A DNA stretch of 33,483 bases from a virus. Under the pieces are notes generated by a model. That model was not told where the DNA came from and did no database searches. It was given only the letters and a program-made list of their open reading frames with translations. The stretch is taken from positions 1 to 33,483 of IMG/VR virus record IMGVR_UViG_3300017967_005274, one strand, 5' to 3'. The first letter of the stretch is position 1. Each line of letters starts with the position of its first letter. Shown here piece after piece: positions 15,564 to 23,444 of the stretch. The translations under genes and the position numbers were made by a program.

Positions 15564-16413
15564 GTCAAAGACAAAGCGCAACCTGTTGGACGATGAGATG
15601 ACGATCAGGGAGCGAGCGGGTGGCCCGTTGGGTCAGCGGTTCTCGTTGTTGCGGGCTATCCTTGAAGAGTTGGAAGGGGGCTGGGATGACGTATTCCCCA
15701 TGAGGGCTGACCTCTTCACCCCCGAATACATCAAGACCAAAGAAGCCGCCCAGCAGGTTGCGCTGGACATTATCGGGGAAATGCTTCATCGACAAAAGCG
15801 GGTAGACCATCGAGAGCACATCAAAATGCTGGACTACCTCAGCGATCTGGGCTTTGAGGTTGTTCACCTTCACACGGGGGAGGGTGATGTAGCCAGCCGC
15901 CGTGTCAGCATTGAACGCAAAGAGGACGACCTCATCTCCAGCCTGTTTGACGACCGCCGCTTGCGTCAGTTGGGGGCTATGCGTGAAGAAGCCGAGCACT
16001 CCTTCTTGATTGTCACGAAGTCCTTTGAAATGGTCCGCAGGGATGCTCAAAAGCGTGGCCTGTCCGTCCGCACCTTGATTGGCTACATCGCCAGCCTGTG
16101 TGCCGTGGGGTATCCCCCATTGTTCATCGCAAACAAAACCGAGGCGGCTACGTTGATGAGCAGGATCGTGAACAAAATTGAGGATGACGTGCCACGGGTC
16201 TATGTGCCGCGCCCCAAAGCCCCAGAGCCTCAAGAATACCGAAACGCCATCATAGAAGCCCTCCCTGGAATTGGACTCAAGACCCGCCGCCTTCTCGTTG
16301 AAGAGTTTGGCTCGTTGGCTGGTCTTTGTTCAGCCTCCCCAGAGGACATCGCTGGGGTCAAGGGAATAGGTCAAGCAACCGCCGACCGTGTCCATGAGAT
16401 TCTTCATTCTTGA
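15553..16413 (+). CDS. XPF/ERCC4-type structure-specific nuclease with HhH
   Basis: This 286-residue protein has the ERCC4 active-site signature GDVASRRVSIERK (111-123, key residues D112, E121, R122, K123) followed by acidic residues at 125-126. The C-terminal 55 residues contain tandem helix-hairpin-helix motifs (ALPGIGLKTRRLL and IAGVKGIGQATADRV), the usual DNA-binding end of XPF/Mus81/Hef. It would cut branched or flapped DNA during viral replication and recombination, often with PCNA. It lacks the helicase part of Hef. The start overlaps the primase stop, indicating co-translation. Confidence 0.9.
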   Translation: MARRSKTKRNLLDDEMTIRERAGGPLGQRFSLLRAILEELEGGWDDVFPMRADLFTPEYIKTKEAAQQVALDIIGEMLHRQKRVDHREHIKMLDYLSDLGFEVVHLHTGEGDVASRRVSIERKEDDLISSLFDDRRLRQLGAMREEAEHSFLIVTKSFEMVRRDAQKRGLSVRTLIGYIASLCAVGYPPLFIANKTEAATLMSRIVNKIEDDVPRVYVPRPKAPEPQEYRNAIIEALPGIGLKTRRLLVEEFGSLAGLCSASPEDIAGVKGIGQATADRVHEILHS

Positions 16414-16417
16414 TAAA
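16410..16417 (+). promoter_or_regulatory. TATA-type promoter for FkbM-like gene
   Basis: TTGATAAA overlaps the stop codon of the ERCC4 gene and ends 23 bases before the ATG at 16440, the spacing of the other TATA-type leaderless promoters here. Confidence 0.5.
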
Positions 16418-16439
16418 CCGCCAACCGTGACGGCTGACC

Positions 16440-17111
16440 ATGACAGGCGGAGCATATCGTCAATTTTTGAAAGACCTCCCAGGCTTGGATTCAGTGAAGG
16501 TTGCTCTTGAATTGGGTTCAAGGGATGCAAAAGACGCTGTGTGGTTGGCCGACCACTTTGGTTGCGAGGTCATCACGTGGGAAGCAAACCCGCCATCGAT
16601 TGAGGTTTGTGAGTTTGTGATCGGCAACCGAGAGGACATAACGCTGGTCCCGTTTGCCGCATGGTCTGAAAACACCACCATCCCGTTCTATCCCGTCATC
16701 AACGGCAACGTGGGCGCGTCGTCGGCCTTCAAAGCAGACCCCACTTATCCCCACGAGCGTCGGTATCAGCAAAAGCAAATCGAGGTCAACGCCCTACGAG
16801 TTGAGGATTGGTGGAGCAACCGCCCAGCCCCAGAATTGCTGTGCATGGATTTGCAGGGAGCGGAGTTGGAGGCGTTGAAGGGTTGCGGCGAATTGCTTGA
16901 CAACGTGGAGGTGATCGTGACGGAGGGGCAATACAGACGTCTATATTACGACACGCCGCTCCTGGCAGACCTTCAGGCGTTTCTTGAAGAGCACGACTTT
17001 CACATGGTGACGGGCAAACGTGTGAACGATTGGTTTGGCGATTTCCTCTTTGTCAAAGGTCGAGCGTGGGCGATTGCTTTGGAATCACACTTTCACCCCT
17101 CTCCATATTGA
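16440..17111 (+). CDS. FkbM-family SAM-dependent methyltransferase
   Basis: This 223-residue protein has a Rossmann methyltransferase core. The SAM-binding ALELGSRDAKDA lies at residues 22-33, the acidic end of strand two at ITWEANP, and MDLQGAELEALKG at 136-148 is the characteristic FkbM segment. FkbM enzymes O-methylate sugars or small molecules, so a viral copy might modify virion or host-surface glycans. It interrupts the replication block, has its own TATA-type element, and is followed by another separate promoter, so it is probably a single-gene transcript. Confidence 0.8.
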   Translation: MTGGAYRQFLKDLPGLDSVKVALELGSRDAKDAVWLADHFGCEVITWEANPPSIEVCEFVIGNREDITLVPFAAWSENTTIPFYPVINGNVGASSAFKADPTYPHERRYQQKQIEVNALRVEDWWSNRPAPELLCMDLQGAELEALKGCGELLDNVEVIVTEGQYRRLYYDTPLLADLQAFLEEHDFHMVTGKRVNDWFGDFLFVKGRAWAIALESHFHPSPY

Positions 17112-17121
17112 GATAACAAAG

Positions 17122-17136
17122 CATTGATATAGGGGA
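17122..17136 (+). promoter_or_regulatory. CATTGATAWA-class promoter for 17153 gene
   Basis: CATTGATATA ends at 17131, 22 bases before the ATG at 17153. It is followed by GGGGAAAC, as in the other copies, although the later CTGCTGG part is not kept. Confidence 0.65.
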
Positions 17137-17152
17137 AACGCTTCGTCCCGAC

Positions 17153-17383
17153 ATGAGCCGATACCTTTCCGAGATGGATATTCCTGAAAACTACGAATTC
17201 AGAGGCTACGATTACCACTTGTGGAAAGCCTACACCGAAGAAGGTATGGCTCGCATTGAAGCATCAGGCGTCCGATCTGGCTACGCCGAGCGAATGTATG
17301 GCGTTAACCGAGCCTGCGTCAAGCGTTGGACGATTGACGGCGTTGAGGTTTGGTGCGTCTACGCTCGCTATTGCTCTTGGTGA
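17153..17383 (+). CDS. small hypothetical protein
   Basis: This is a 76-residue protein rich in Tyr, Trp and Arg. The segment YAERMYGVNRACVKRWTIDG looks helix-turn-like, and basic residues cluster in the second half, but I cannot assign it to a DNA-binding family. It is expressed from a strong, separate CATTGATATA promoter and followed 48 bases later by the clamp-loader gene with a different promoter class. It may be an early single-gene product. Confidence 0.6.
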   Translation: MSRYLSEMDIPENYEFRGYDYHLWKAYTEEGMARIEASGVRSGYAERMYGVNRACVKRWTIDGVEVWCVYARYCSW

Positions 17384-17401
17384 ATGTTGAGCCTCAACCA
17401 T

Positions 17402-17431
17402 TGAAGAGGGTGGGGCAGACAGTCCACCCTC
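17402..17431 (+). promoter_or_regulatory. GAGGGTGGGG-class promoter with inverted repeat
   Basis: GAGGGTGGGG (17406-17415) ends 17 bases before the ATG at 17432. GAGGGTGG (17406-17413) can pair with CCACCCTC (17424-17431) directly against the start codon, so the element could also act as an operator or, if transcribed, hide the start. Confidence 0.55.
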
Positions 17432-18454
17432 ATGCTCTGGGCTGAATCATACCGACCGCAAACGCTGGACGATGTCATTGGACAGGACCACATCACAAAG
17501 CGGCTACGCTACATGGTGGAAGAGTTGCATCGCACAGGCAACGATGCTGGCTTCCCCCACCTCATGTTTGCTGGCCCTGCGGGAACGGGCAAGACGGCCA
17601 CCGCCGTGGCTCTCATGCGTTCTATGTTTGGGGATGATTGGAAGGCCAACTTCATTGAAATGAACGCCAGCGACGAGCGGTCGATTGGCGTTGTCCGCAC
17701 TAAGGTCAAGGAGTTTGCTCGCCGTGGCGTGGTTGGGACATACCTTGCGGGGGAGACGATCCGCCCCATCCCGTTCAATGTGGTTTTTCTGGATGAATGC
17801 GACCAACTGACCCCCGACGCTCAAGGTGCTCTCCGCCGTATCATGGAGCAATATTCCAAGCAGACCCGCTTCATTCTATCGTGCAATTATCCGCATCGGC
17901 TCATAGACCCCGTTAAAGACCGCTGTGCGTTCTCCGACACACGATTCCGCCCCATCAGCCCAGCCACCGTTTACGACGCTCTGGTGAACGTTGTGGAGCG
18001 TGAAAACCTCAACATCCAAGAGGATGCCGTTGAAGCGATTGGCGAGTTGTGTCGTGGCTCAATGCGGAAGGCGTTGAACATCCTCTTTGCCGCCACACGT
18101 GTGCCAACCGCCGCAACCGTTGACGATGTCAAGGATGTCGTGAGCGAACTCGACCCCAAAGCCAGGACACGTCTGCTGGCGACGGTCATGCGAGCCAACT
18201 CATCGACGGACGAGAAGGAATACACGAGCCTGTATCGCCGTGTAGACCGTATGGTTGAGGAATTGGGCGAGCAGGGTTTCAGCGGAGCGGACGTGCTGGA
18301 CTCAATCTATCGTGCCGCCTCGGAGGATGACAAAATGCCGCTGACGTTGAAGCGTTCAATTTTCAAGGGAGTCGGTGAGGCTCTTTATCACGCCAGCGTG
18401 ACCCAAGACGACCTGCTGACGGTCAAGACATTTCTGCGGGGGCTTGAGGTTTGA
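17432..18454 (+). CDS. rfcS: clamp loader small subunit (RFC small)
   Basis: This 340-residue AAA+ protein has all RFC boxes: N-terminal WAESYRPQTLDDVIGQ, Walker A GPAGTGKT (48-55), Walker B DECD (121-124, Cys instead of the usual Ala), and the SRC region as DRC (163-165). It would load the PCNA-like clamp onto primed DNA with ATP, together with the large-subunit-like protein at 23371. The length is normal for archaeal RFC small subunits. The change in the SRC serine is a small deviation whose effect is unknown. The 3' end overlaps the next start by four bases. Confidence 0.92.
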   Translation: MLWAESYRPQTLDDVIGQDHITKRLRYMVEELHRTGNDAGFPHLMFAGPAGTGKTATAVALMRSMFGDDWKANFIEMNASDERSIGVVRTKVKEFARRGVVGTYLAGETIRPIPFNVVFLDECDQLTPDAQGALRRIMEQYSKQTRFILSCNYPHRLIDPVKDRCAFSDTRFRPISPATVYDALVNVVERENLNIQEDAVEAIGELCRGSMRKALNILFAATRVPTAATVDDVKDVVSELDPKARTRLLATVMRANSSTDEKEYTSLYRRVDRMVEELGEQGFSGADVLDSIYRAASEDDKMPLTLKRSIFKGVGEALYHASVTQDDLLTVKTFLRGLEV

Positions 18455-18810
18455 CCGATCCGCTGACCCTTGACGACAACCCAGCCCTGCTTGAAATCCT
18501 ACGAGAGCGGCTGGCGTTGGGTGCAGAACGCTACGGTCACGGGCTACGATCAGGAGATGACACGACCCAATGGGGAACGAAAGAGGATTCATGGGCTGAA
18601 ATGGGGCTGGAAGAAATCCTGGACATGACGATTTATCTGGCCTGCGCCCTTCTCCGTGTCCGTCGATTTGAGGCTGAGGCCGCTGAGAAGTTGAGGGACG
18701 CTGAAATTGCCCTAAAGCAGGCCGAGACGATGAGAAGTCAAGCCTTCACGGGCGTTAAAGAGGGTGGGGACACGTGGCTGAAACGATGGTTCAAAAGACC
18801 CCGCTCTTGA
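18451..18810 (+). CDS. MazG-like nucleotide pyrophosphohydrolase-type protein
   Basis: This 119-residue protein starts at a TTG that overlaps the RFC stop (TTGA). Residues 20-68 match the phage pattern with LGAERYGHGL, a Trp-containing loop and EMGLEEILDMTIYLACALLR, where the acidic EExxD-type helix resembles metal-binding helices of all-alpha NTP pyrophosphohydrolases. It may clean or adjust the nucleotide pool for replication. The remainder is a long charged helix ending in a basic tail. The DNA polymerase gene starts inside its last codons. Full MazG motif II is not clear, so the activity is uncertain. Confidence 0.5.
   Translation: MTDPLTLDDNPALLEILRERLALGAERYGHGLRSGDDTTQWGTKEDSWAEMGLEEILDMTIYLACALLRVRRFEAEAAEKLRDAEIALKQAETMRSQAFTGVKEGGDTWLKRWFKRPRS
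18755..18769 (+). promoter_or_regulatory. GAGGGTGGGG-class promoter for polymerase
   Basis: GTTAAAGAGGGTGGGG lies within the preceding gene and ends 17 bases before ATG 18786. This spacing is the reason for choosing that start over GTG 18774. Confidence 0.55.
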
Positions 18811-21437
18811 TTGTTGGTGTGACCTATCAAGACGACCCGTTGGTCACCAAACTACGGGTGAAGAACCTCAAGGGTGAAGCGTTCAACATTGAAGTCACGG
18901 GCATCCAGCCACGGTTTTGGACGGAGAAGAACCCAGCGGGGATGCAACTCCCAGAGCAGGTGAAGTCCGCCAAACCCTCTCGGTTCAAGTCAATCACAGG
19001 CACACCGCTCTTTGAAATCCGTGTGGACAAACCCTCCGATATCCGTGAAGTGAGGGACTTCTTCTATCCCCACTATTGTGCTGACGTTCCGTGGGCGACC
19101 TTTGTCCGCTGGATCGCAGGCTGGACAGCCGTTATTGAAGCCAATACCGCCCTCCTCAACACGTCCAGGAGGTTCAGGCCAAAGGACATCACACCGTCCG
19201 AGGTGGAGGTTGGGTTGTTCAAGTTGGACACGATGTATTTTGACATTGAAACGGAGGATTGGCTGGACGTTGATGACCCACAGGGGCGGATAGTCAGCAT
19301 CGCCGTCTATGACGACAAGACCGACCGCCACATCGTTGCGACCACGGCTCATACGTCCGAGCGTCAAGTCCGCCGCTTCTTATCCTCTCAAGACGCTCTC
19401 CACTCCGTTGTTGAGCATGACAACGACATCCCGCCGCTCGACGCTGACAAAATCCACGTCGTGAACATTGAGGGCGCGGATGAGAACGAGCGTGAAGCGG
19501 CTTTGATGTGGTGGTTCAAGCACACGATTGAGCAATTCAACCCAGATGTGATCGCCGCACACAACGGGAGGGACTACGATATCCCGTATTGCCGCAACCG
19601 TTGTCGCCTTCAAAACAAAGCCATGCGGAGGGAATACGGAGATAACGTCCCCGTGTTTCACCGATACCCACGCCTGTTTGAAGCCCGCCGCCCTCTCCGC
19701 CCCCACTTTGACACCAAGATGGCCTACGCCGAGCAGGTTCAAGGGGCGGCATTGACAACGGGGCAGTCGTCTTTGGCGTGGATGGGTGGGGCAACGTTGG
19801 GCTACGGCAAAGTGCCGAGAACATCCATCGTTGACATGATGAAGAACGACCCCATGATGCTGGCCGTTTACAACATCTGGGACAACGTGGTCGCCGCACG
19901 ATCCATGCAGAAACTTGACCTCGTGGGCTTTTACACCTTCAAGACGGCCTGGCACAACTCCACGCTACACAACGCCCACAGCAATATGATGCTGGTTGAG
20001 GACATGATGGGGCATTTGCTCTGGGAGCGTGATACCGTCATGCCCTCTTTGGACGTAGTGCGAGAACGGTTGCCGACCAGCGGCATTGAGCAGGGCGGGT
20101 TTGTCATGGATGCACCCACGGGCGTTTGGCTCAACGCTATGGAGTTGGACAATTCAAAGGAATACCCCTCCGCCATCATCAGCGGCAACCTTGACCCAGC
20201 AACCAAAGTGAACCCAGCGGATTATCCAGACGGCTTCCCCTTCCCCGTGGCTACAACTCCATCGGGGCGCGTATATCGACAAGACTTTGAAGGCTTGATG
20301 CCCAGCATTCTGCGCTACCTCGCAACCAACCGTGACATCGTGCGGGCTGAGATGGGCGAGGCTGAACGTGCGGGCAACTACGACGAAGCGGAACGGCTCA
20401 ACAAAAAGCAACGGGTCATGAAGGAGAATATGAACAGTTGGTATGGGGTGTTGGGTTCTGGGCGGACTGAAAAGACCCGTGGCCGTCCGTTCCGTTTGGC
20501 CGACCCTGAAATTGGGAGCGACATCACGGAGATAGCACGTGTTCACAACAATTGGAACAAGGAATGGATCGAGCGGGTCGGCGTCGATTTCACCGTTGGC
20601 GAGGGTGCTCAAGGATTGAGATTTGAAAACATTGATAAACCCCCAGCCCATGTCGGCATGGTTCTCCGCTTCAAGACCATCTACCAAGACACGGACTCGT
20701 GCAAGGTCAGCATCATCAATCAGCCCCCAGATATGACACCAGCACAGGTGGCGACCGTTGCCCACCTTCTATGTGATGGGCTGAACGAGTCCTTCCATGA
20801 GTTTGTTCAAACGACGCTGGGCATTCCTAAGAATGAGTTTTTTGAAATCAAGCCCGACGCTTTCTATGCTCGATATTTCCAATGGGGCGTGAAGAAGCGG
20901 TATGCCTACGTTGACTATGACGGCAAGTTTGGCTACCGTGGCGTGGAGATGCGACGATCCTCAACGCCGCCAGCCGTCAAGACGTTTCAGCAGTCCCTCT
21001 TTGATTGCATTCTGGGCGGTGGTGAACGTGGCGATATCAACGCCCTCGTCCGCAGGCTGAAGGATGAAATGCTGTCCGATGCTTTCACCGATGCTGACTT
21101 CGGCCAACCCCACGGCATCAAGAAGCCAGGAACGATGGCTCATCGAGCCGCCATGTGGAGCAACGCCAACCTTGACACGCACTTTGAGTTGGGCGACAAG
21201 CCTGTGATATACACGGCTCAATCAACCCCCAACGGGTTGCCAGCGAACCGCATGGTCGCCCTTGAATGGGGTGAGAACCCAGCCGACTGGGGCGTGGTTG
21301 TGGATCGTGAAGCCAGCATCACCCGCCTCTTTGCTAACTCCAACTCCTTCGCCGCCATTTTGGGCGCGTTCAAAACGTCATGGGAGCGGGCGTTGGCGGG
21401 CATGGGGCAGGCTGACATGGGAGACTGGTTTGCTTGA
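18786..21437 (+). CDS. polB: family B DNA polymerase with proofreading exonuclease
   Basis: This 883-residue replicative polymerase shows Exo I FDIE (152-155), Exo II HNGRDYD (259-265) and Exo III YNIWDN. Polymerase motif A is written LDNSKEYPS (D455), motif B is NSWYG (550-554), motif C is YQDTDS (633-638), and KKRYA follows. Both exonuclease and polymerase sites look intact. Motif A has NSKEYPS where most family members have a FxSLYPS-type sequence. It would be tethered by the PCNA-like clamp. ATG 18786 is chosen on promoter spacing; GTG 18774 adds four residues. The stop overlaps the next TTG. Confidence 0.95.
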   Translation: MVQKTPLLIVGVTYQDDPLVTKLRVKNLKGEAFNIEVTGIQPRFWTEKNPAGMQLPEQVKSAKPSRFKSITGTPLFEIRVDKPSDIREVRDFFYPHYCADVPWATFVRWIAGWTAVIEANTALLNTSRRFRPKDITPSEVEVGLFKLDTMYFDIETEDWLDVDDPQGRIVSIAVYDDKTDRHIVATTAHTSERQVRRFLSSQDALHSVVEHDNDIPPLDADKIHVVNIEGADENEREAALMWWFKHTIEQFNPDVIAAHNGRDYDIPYCRNRCRLQNKAMRREYGDNVPVFHRYPRLFEARRPLRPHFDTKMAYAEQVQGAALTTGQSSLAWMGGATLGYGKVPRTSIVDMMKNDPMMLAVYNIWDNVVAARSMQKLDLVGFYTFKTAWHNSTLHNAHSNMMLVEDMMGHLLWERDTVMPSLDVVRERLPTSGIEQGGFVMDAPTGVWLNAMELDNSKEYPSAIISGNLDPATKVNPADYPDGFPFPVATTPSGRVYRQDFEGLMPSILRYLATNRDIVRAEMGEAERAGNYDEAERLNKKQRVMKENMNSWYGVLGSGRTEKTRGRPFRLADPEIGSDITEIARVHNNWNKEWIERVGVDFTVGEGAQGLRFENIDKPPAHVGMVLRFKTIYQDTDSCKVSIINQPPDMTPAQVATVAHLLCDGLNESFHEFVQTTLGIPKNEFFEIKPDAFYARYFQWGVKKRYAYVDYDGKFGYRGVEMRRSSTPPAVKTFQQSLFDCILGGGERGDINALVRRLKDEMLSDAFTDADFGQPHGIKKPGTMAHRAAMWSNANLDTHFELGDKPVIYTAQSTPNGLPANRMVALEWGENPADWGVVVDREASITRLFANSNSFAAILGAFKTSWERALAGMGQADMGDWFA

Positions 21438-21883
21438 CCCAGACCAGCAAATACACGCTGGCGTATCGATTGCTGAGAGGCAACTGCGGGCTGACCCACT
21501 TTGAAGTCCGCCATATCCTCAAAACACACTACGGGCCGCTGGCTCTCCACGAGAACCTGCTCAAACGTGAAGCAAAGCGAGAGCGGGATGAATTGAGCAC
21601 CGTGATCGAAGCGACCGCTTTGTTGGCAAACCACGCCGAGCCAGAAGAGGCCGCTCAGCGGTTGCGTAGGCTGATTGAAGAGGACGACAACCTTGACTAC
21701 CTCATTTGCCGCCAAGCCGCCAAGCAAATCCGAGCCTGGCACCCAGATTGGGGTGAAGCCGAGCGTCAATCAATGGAGAAGGTGCTGGCGTGGTTGCGGG
21801 TGAAAGAGCAACGACGCGCCCTCCGTGAATGGAAGAAGCGCAACCTGCTGACGTATCTGCGGGTTCAAGGTTTAGACCTCTAA
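21434..21883 (+). CDS. helical hypothetical protein after polymerase
   Basis: This is a 149-residue, strongly charged, mostly alpha-helical protein whose TTG start overlaps the polymerase TGA (TTGA). Segments such as the Arg/Glu-rich helix around residues 44-55 and a basic C-terminal helix suggest coiled-coil or nucleic-acid contacts. I recognise no family. Translational coupling to PolB suggests a replication accessory role. It ends three bases before the 43-bp promoter repeat. Confidence 0.6.
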   Translation: MTQTSKYTLAYRLLRGNCGLTHFEVRHILKTHYGPLALHENLLKREAKRERDELSTVIEATALLANHAEPEEAAQRLRRLIEEDDNLDYLICRQAAKQIRAWHPDWGEAERQSMEKVLAWLRVKEQRRALREWKKRNLLTYLRVQGLDL

Positions 21884-21886
21884 ACT

Positions 21887-21929
21887 CTCAATGGTTCGTG
21901 GTTTCAATGTGTTGGGTTTATATGGTGTG
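21887..21929 (+). promoter_or_regulatory. GGGTTTATATG-class promoter, copy 1 of 43-bp perfect repeat
   Basis: These 43 bases are identical to 24307-24349 and include GGGTTTATATGG (TATA at 21917-21924). With the 22-base offset RNA would start near 21946, leaving a leader of about 53 bases with an AAAGGAG site before ATG 21999. The leader can form CCCC/GGGG pairing around 21950-21966. Confidence 0.75.
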
Positions 21930-21998
21930 ACTTGCTGGCGTAGGATAACCCCACAGGAACAGGGGCAACAAAACACAACAAAAAGGAGATGAAGAAAA

Positions 21999-23177
21999 AT
22001 GGGAATGATTGAAAATATGAGAGACGCAGTTGAAATGGCTGGCGGTCGCATGAGCGAGGAGGCATACCTCCGAGACGTGCAAACGCTAATCGAGAAGGAC
22101 GGGGGCAACACCAGCCTTGAGAGCCTACGAGCAAACGCCTTCGCAAAGCGACGCATGGTCCCCGCAGGGGTCATGCGTGTCACCATTGGCGACACCAAAG
22201 AAGTCTGGCTACAAGAAAAGGCTGAAGAAATCCTGAGCGGGACGCTCTCTGGAATGCCTCAAGCCACCAAAATTGAAATGGACTACCACACGGGAGAAGG
22301 AGCATACAACGGCATCGCCGTCCGTGGCGTTGACGAATTCCCTCAGCACCTTCACGCCAACATTTACCGACCAGGCTCGGTCATGTTTGAAGAAACCAGC
22401 AAGGGCGAGATGCGCTTGATGAGCATCGCCTACCGCACAGGCCACCACATCATGTTCACGGGGCCAAAAGGTTGCGGCAAAACGATGGCCGTCAAAGCCT
22501 TCGCCAGCCACATTGGTCTGCCCGTTCTCCGTGTCAATTGCTCGGAGGGCATCACCGAAGACCAGTTTATTGGCTACCGCACCATCGTCGACGGCGAGGT
22601 TGTTTGGATTGACGGCCTTTTGCCTATCGCCATGCGCCACGGTTGCCTTTTGCTTTTGGATGAGTTTAACGGAGCACGAGCCGAGATTCTGATCGCTCTC
22701 AACAGTGTCGGAGACAGCGGCACGTTGCTCCTTCCGCTCAACAACAACGAGGTCATCAAGGCACACCCGTCCTTCCGCATGGTTGCGACCATGAACCCCG
22801 TTGACGGCTACGAAGGCGTTCAGCAGGTCAATCAAGCAACGAAAGACCGCTTCGCCCTTCAACTCGACTTTGATTATCTGGAAGCCGACAAGGAGATTAG
22901 CGTCATCCAAAAGGTCAGCGGCATCACCAACCCACCGCTCGCCCGTGAATTGGTGGCCCTCGCCAACGACCTCCGCCGTCTCCGCCGAGACCACACGCTG
23001 GAGTCCGACACCTCGACCCGCACCCTCATTCAAATGATGGAGATGAGCGGCGACCTCAACGTCACCGAGTTGGTTGACTACATCATGGTCGGCAAATACG
23101 AAGCCCATGAAGCCGAGGATGTCCGCATGGCCGCACGAGCCCGCCTCTCCGCCTACGGTGCAGTCCCGTCCGCTTGA
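21999..23177 (+). CDS. MoxR/CobS-like AAA+ ATPase
   Basis: This 392-residue protein has Walker A GPKGCGKT (155-162), Walker B LLLLDEFNGA (217-226), a sensor-1-like ATMNP and arginines in TKDRFALQL, the pattern of MoxR/CbbQ/CobS AAA+ proteins. Such ATPases remodel protein complexes together with a VWA-domain partner, and a CobT-like VWA protein is encoded at 24366 with the same 43-bp promoter. The first 140 residues are unfamiliar. No cobaltochelatase large subunit or cobalamin gene is nearby, so cobalt insertion is unlikely; remodelling of a viral or host complex is inferred. The ATG has a good AAAGGAG site. Confidence 0.85.
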   Translation: MGMIENMRDAVEMAGGRMSEEAYLRDVQTLIEKDGGNTSLESLRANAFAKRRMVPAGVMRVTIGDTKEVWLQEKAEEILSGTLSGMPQATKIEMDYHTGEGAYNGIAVRGVDEFPQHLHANIYRPGSVMFEETSKGEMRLMSIAYRTGHHIMFTGPKGCGKTMAVKAFASHIGLPVLRVNCSEGITEDQFIGYRTIVDGEVVWIDGLLPIAMRHGCLLLLDEFNGARAEILIALNSVGDSGTLLLPLNNNEVIKAHPSFRMVATMNPVDGYEGVQQVNQATKDRFALQLDFDYLEADKEISVIQKVSGITNPPLARELVALANDLRRLRRDHTLESDTSTRTLIQMMEMSGDLNVTELVDYIMVGKYEAHEAEDVRMAARARLSAYGAVPSA

Positions 23178-23202
23178 TGCTCTCTGGGGCAGGTTGTTCC
23201 AC

Positions 23203-23246
23203 GGTGGCGGGGGTGCTTGCCCCACGCATTCCCAACCCCCGCCACC
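23203..23246 (+). terminator. strong hairpin between AAA+ gene and next promoter
   Basis: A perfect 12-bp inverted repeat (GGTGGCGGGGGT 23203-23214 with 23235-23246, 20-base loop) starts 25 bases after the AAA+ stop codon. No T-run follows, but a second small hairpin ACCCTC/GAGGGT (23247-23252 with 23261-23266) overlaps the next promoter motif. It may end or process the AAA+ transcript. Confidence 0.45.
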
Positions 23247-23254
23247 ACCCTCTC

Positions 23255-23270
23255 ATTGAAGAGGGTGGGG
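23255..23270 (+). promoter_or_regulatory. GAGGGTGGGG-class promoter for 23286 gene
   Basis: ATTGAAGAGGGTGGGG ends 16 bases before the ATG at 23286. As at 13293, an upstream CCTC-type segment can pair with the G-rich part, leaving the TATA-like bases in the loop. Confidence 0.55.
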
Positions 23271-23285
23271 AACGACGAGCAAACC

Positions 23286-23444
23286 ATGAGCGACGCAGAC
23301 CTCAAACATGAAATCCAAAGACTGACGACCCGCATTGAGGCGTTGGAGCGGCTGGTTGAAAATCTGGCCGATGCCCTCCGCCCTCGACCAAAGGACTACG
23401 CCCAGCGACGGATCGGGGACGACTTTGACACCCGCCACGGATGA
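23286..23444 (+). CDS. 52-residue coiled-coil protein
   Basis: This short acidic/basic helical protein has a heptad pattern through residues 5-31 (Leu, Ile and Val spacing in LKHEIQRLTTRIEALERL). The start is set by the promoter motif 16 bases upstream. Its second half overlaps the start region of the clamp-loader-like gene in another frame. It resembles SlyX-type small coiled coils in general form only. It may instead be a translated leader that couples expression of the next gene. Confidence 0.5.
   Translation: MSDADLKHEIQRLTTRIEALERLVENLADALRPRPKDYAQRRIGDDFDTRHG

Noticed and set aside
22209-23225. Long minus-strand open frame of 338 codons
   Set aside because: It mirrors the AAA+ gene, whose Walker motifs are on the plus strand; the minus product has no motif. 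Other long minus frames (24630-25583, 9865-10407) are the same kind of shadow.
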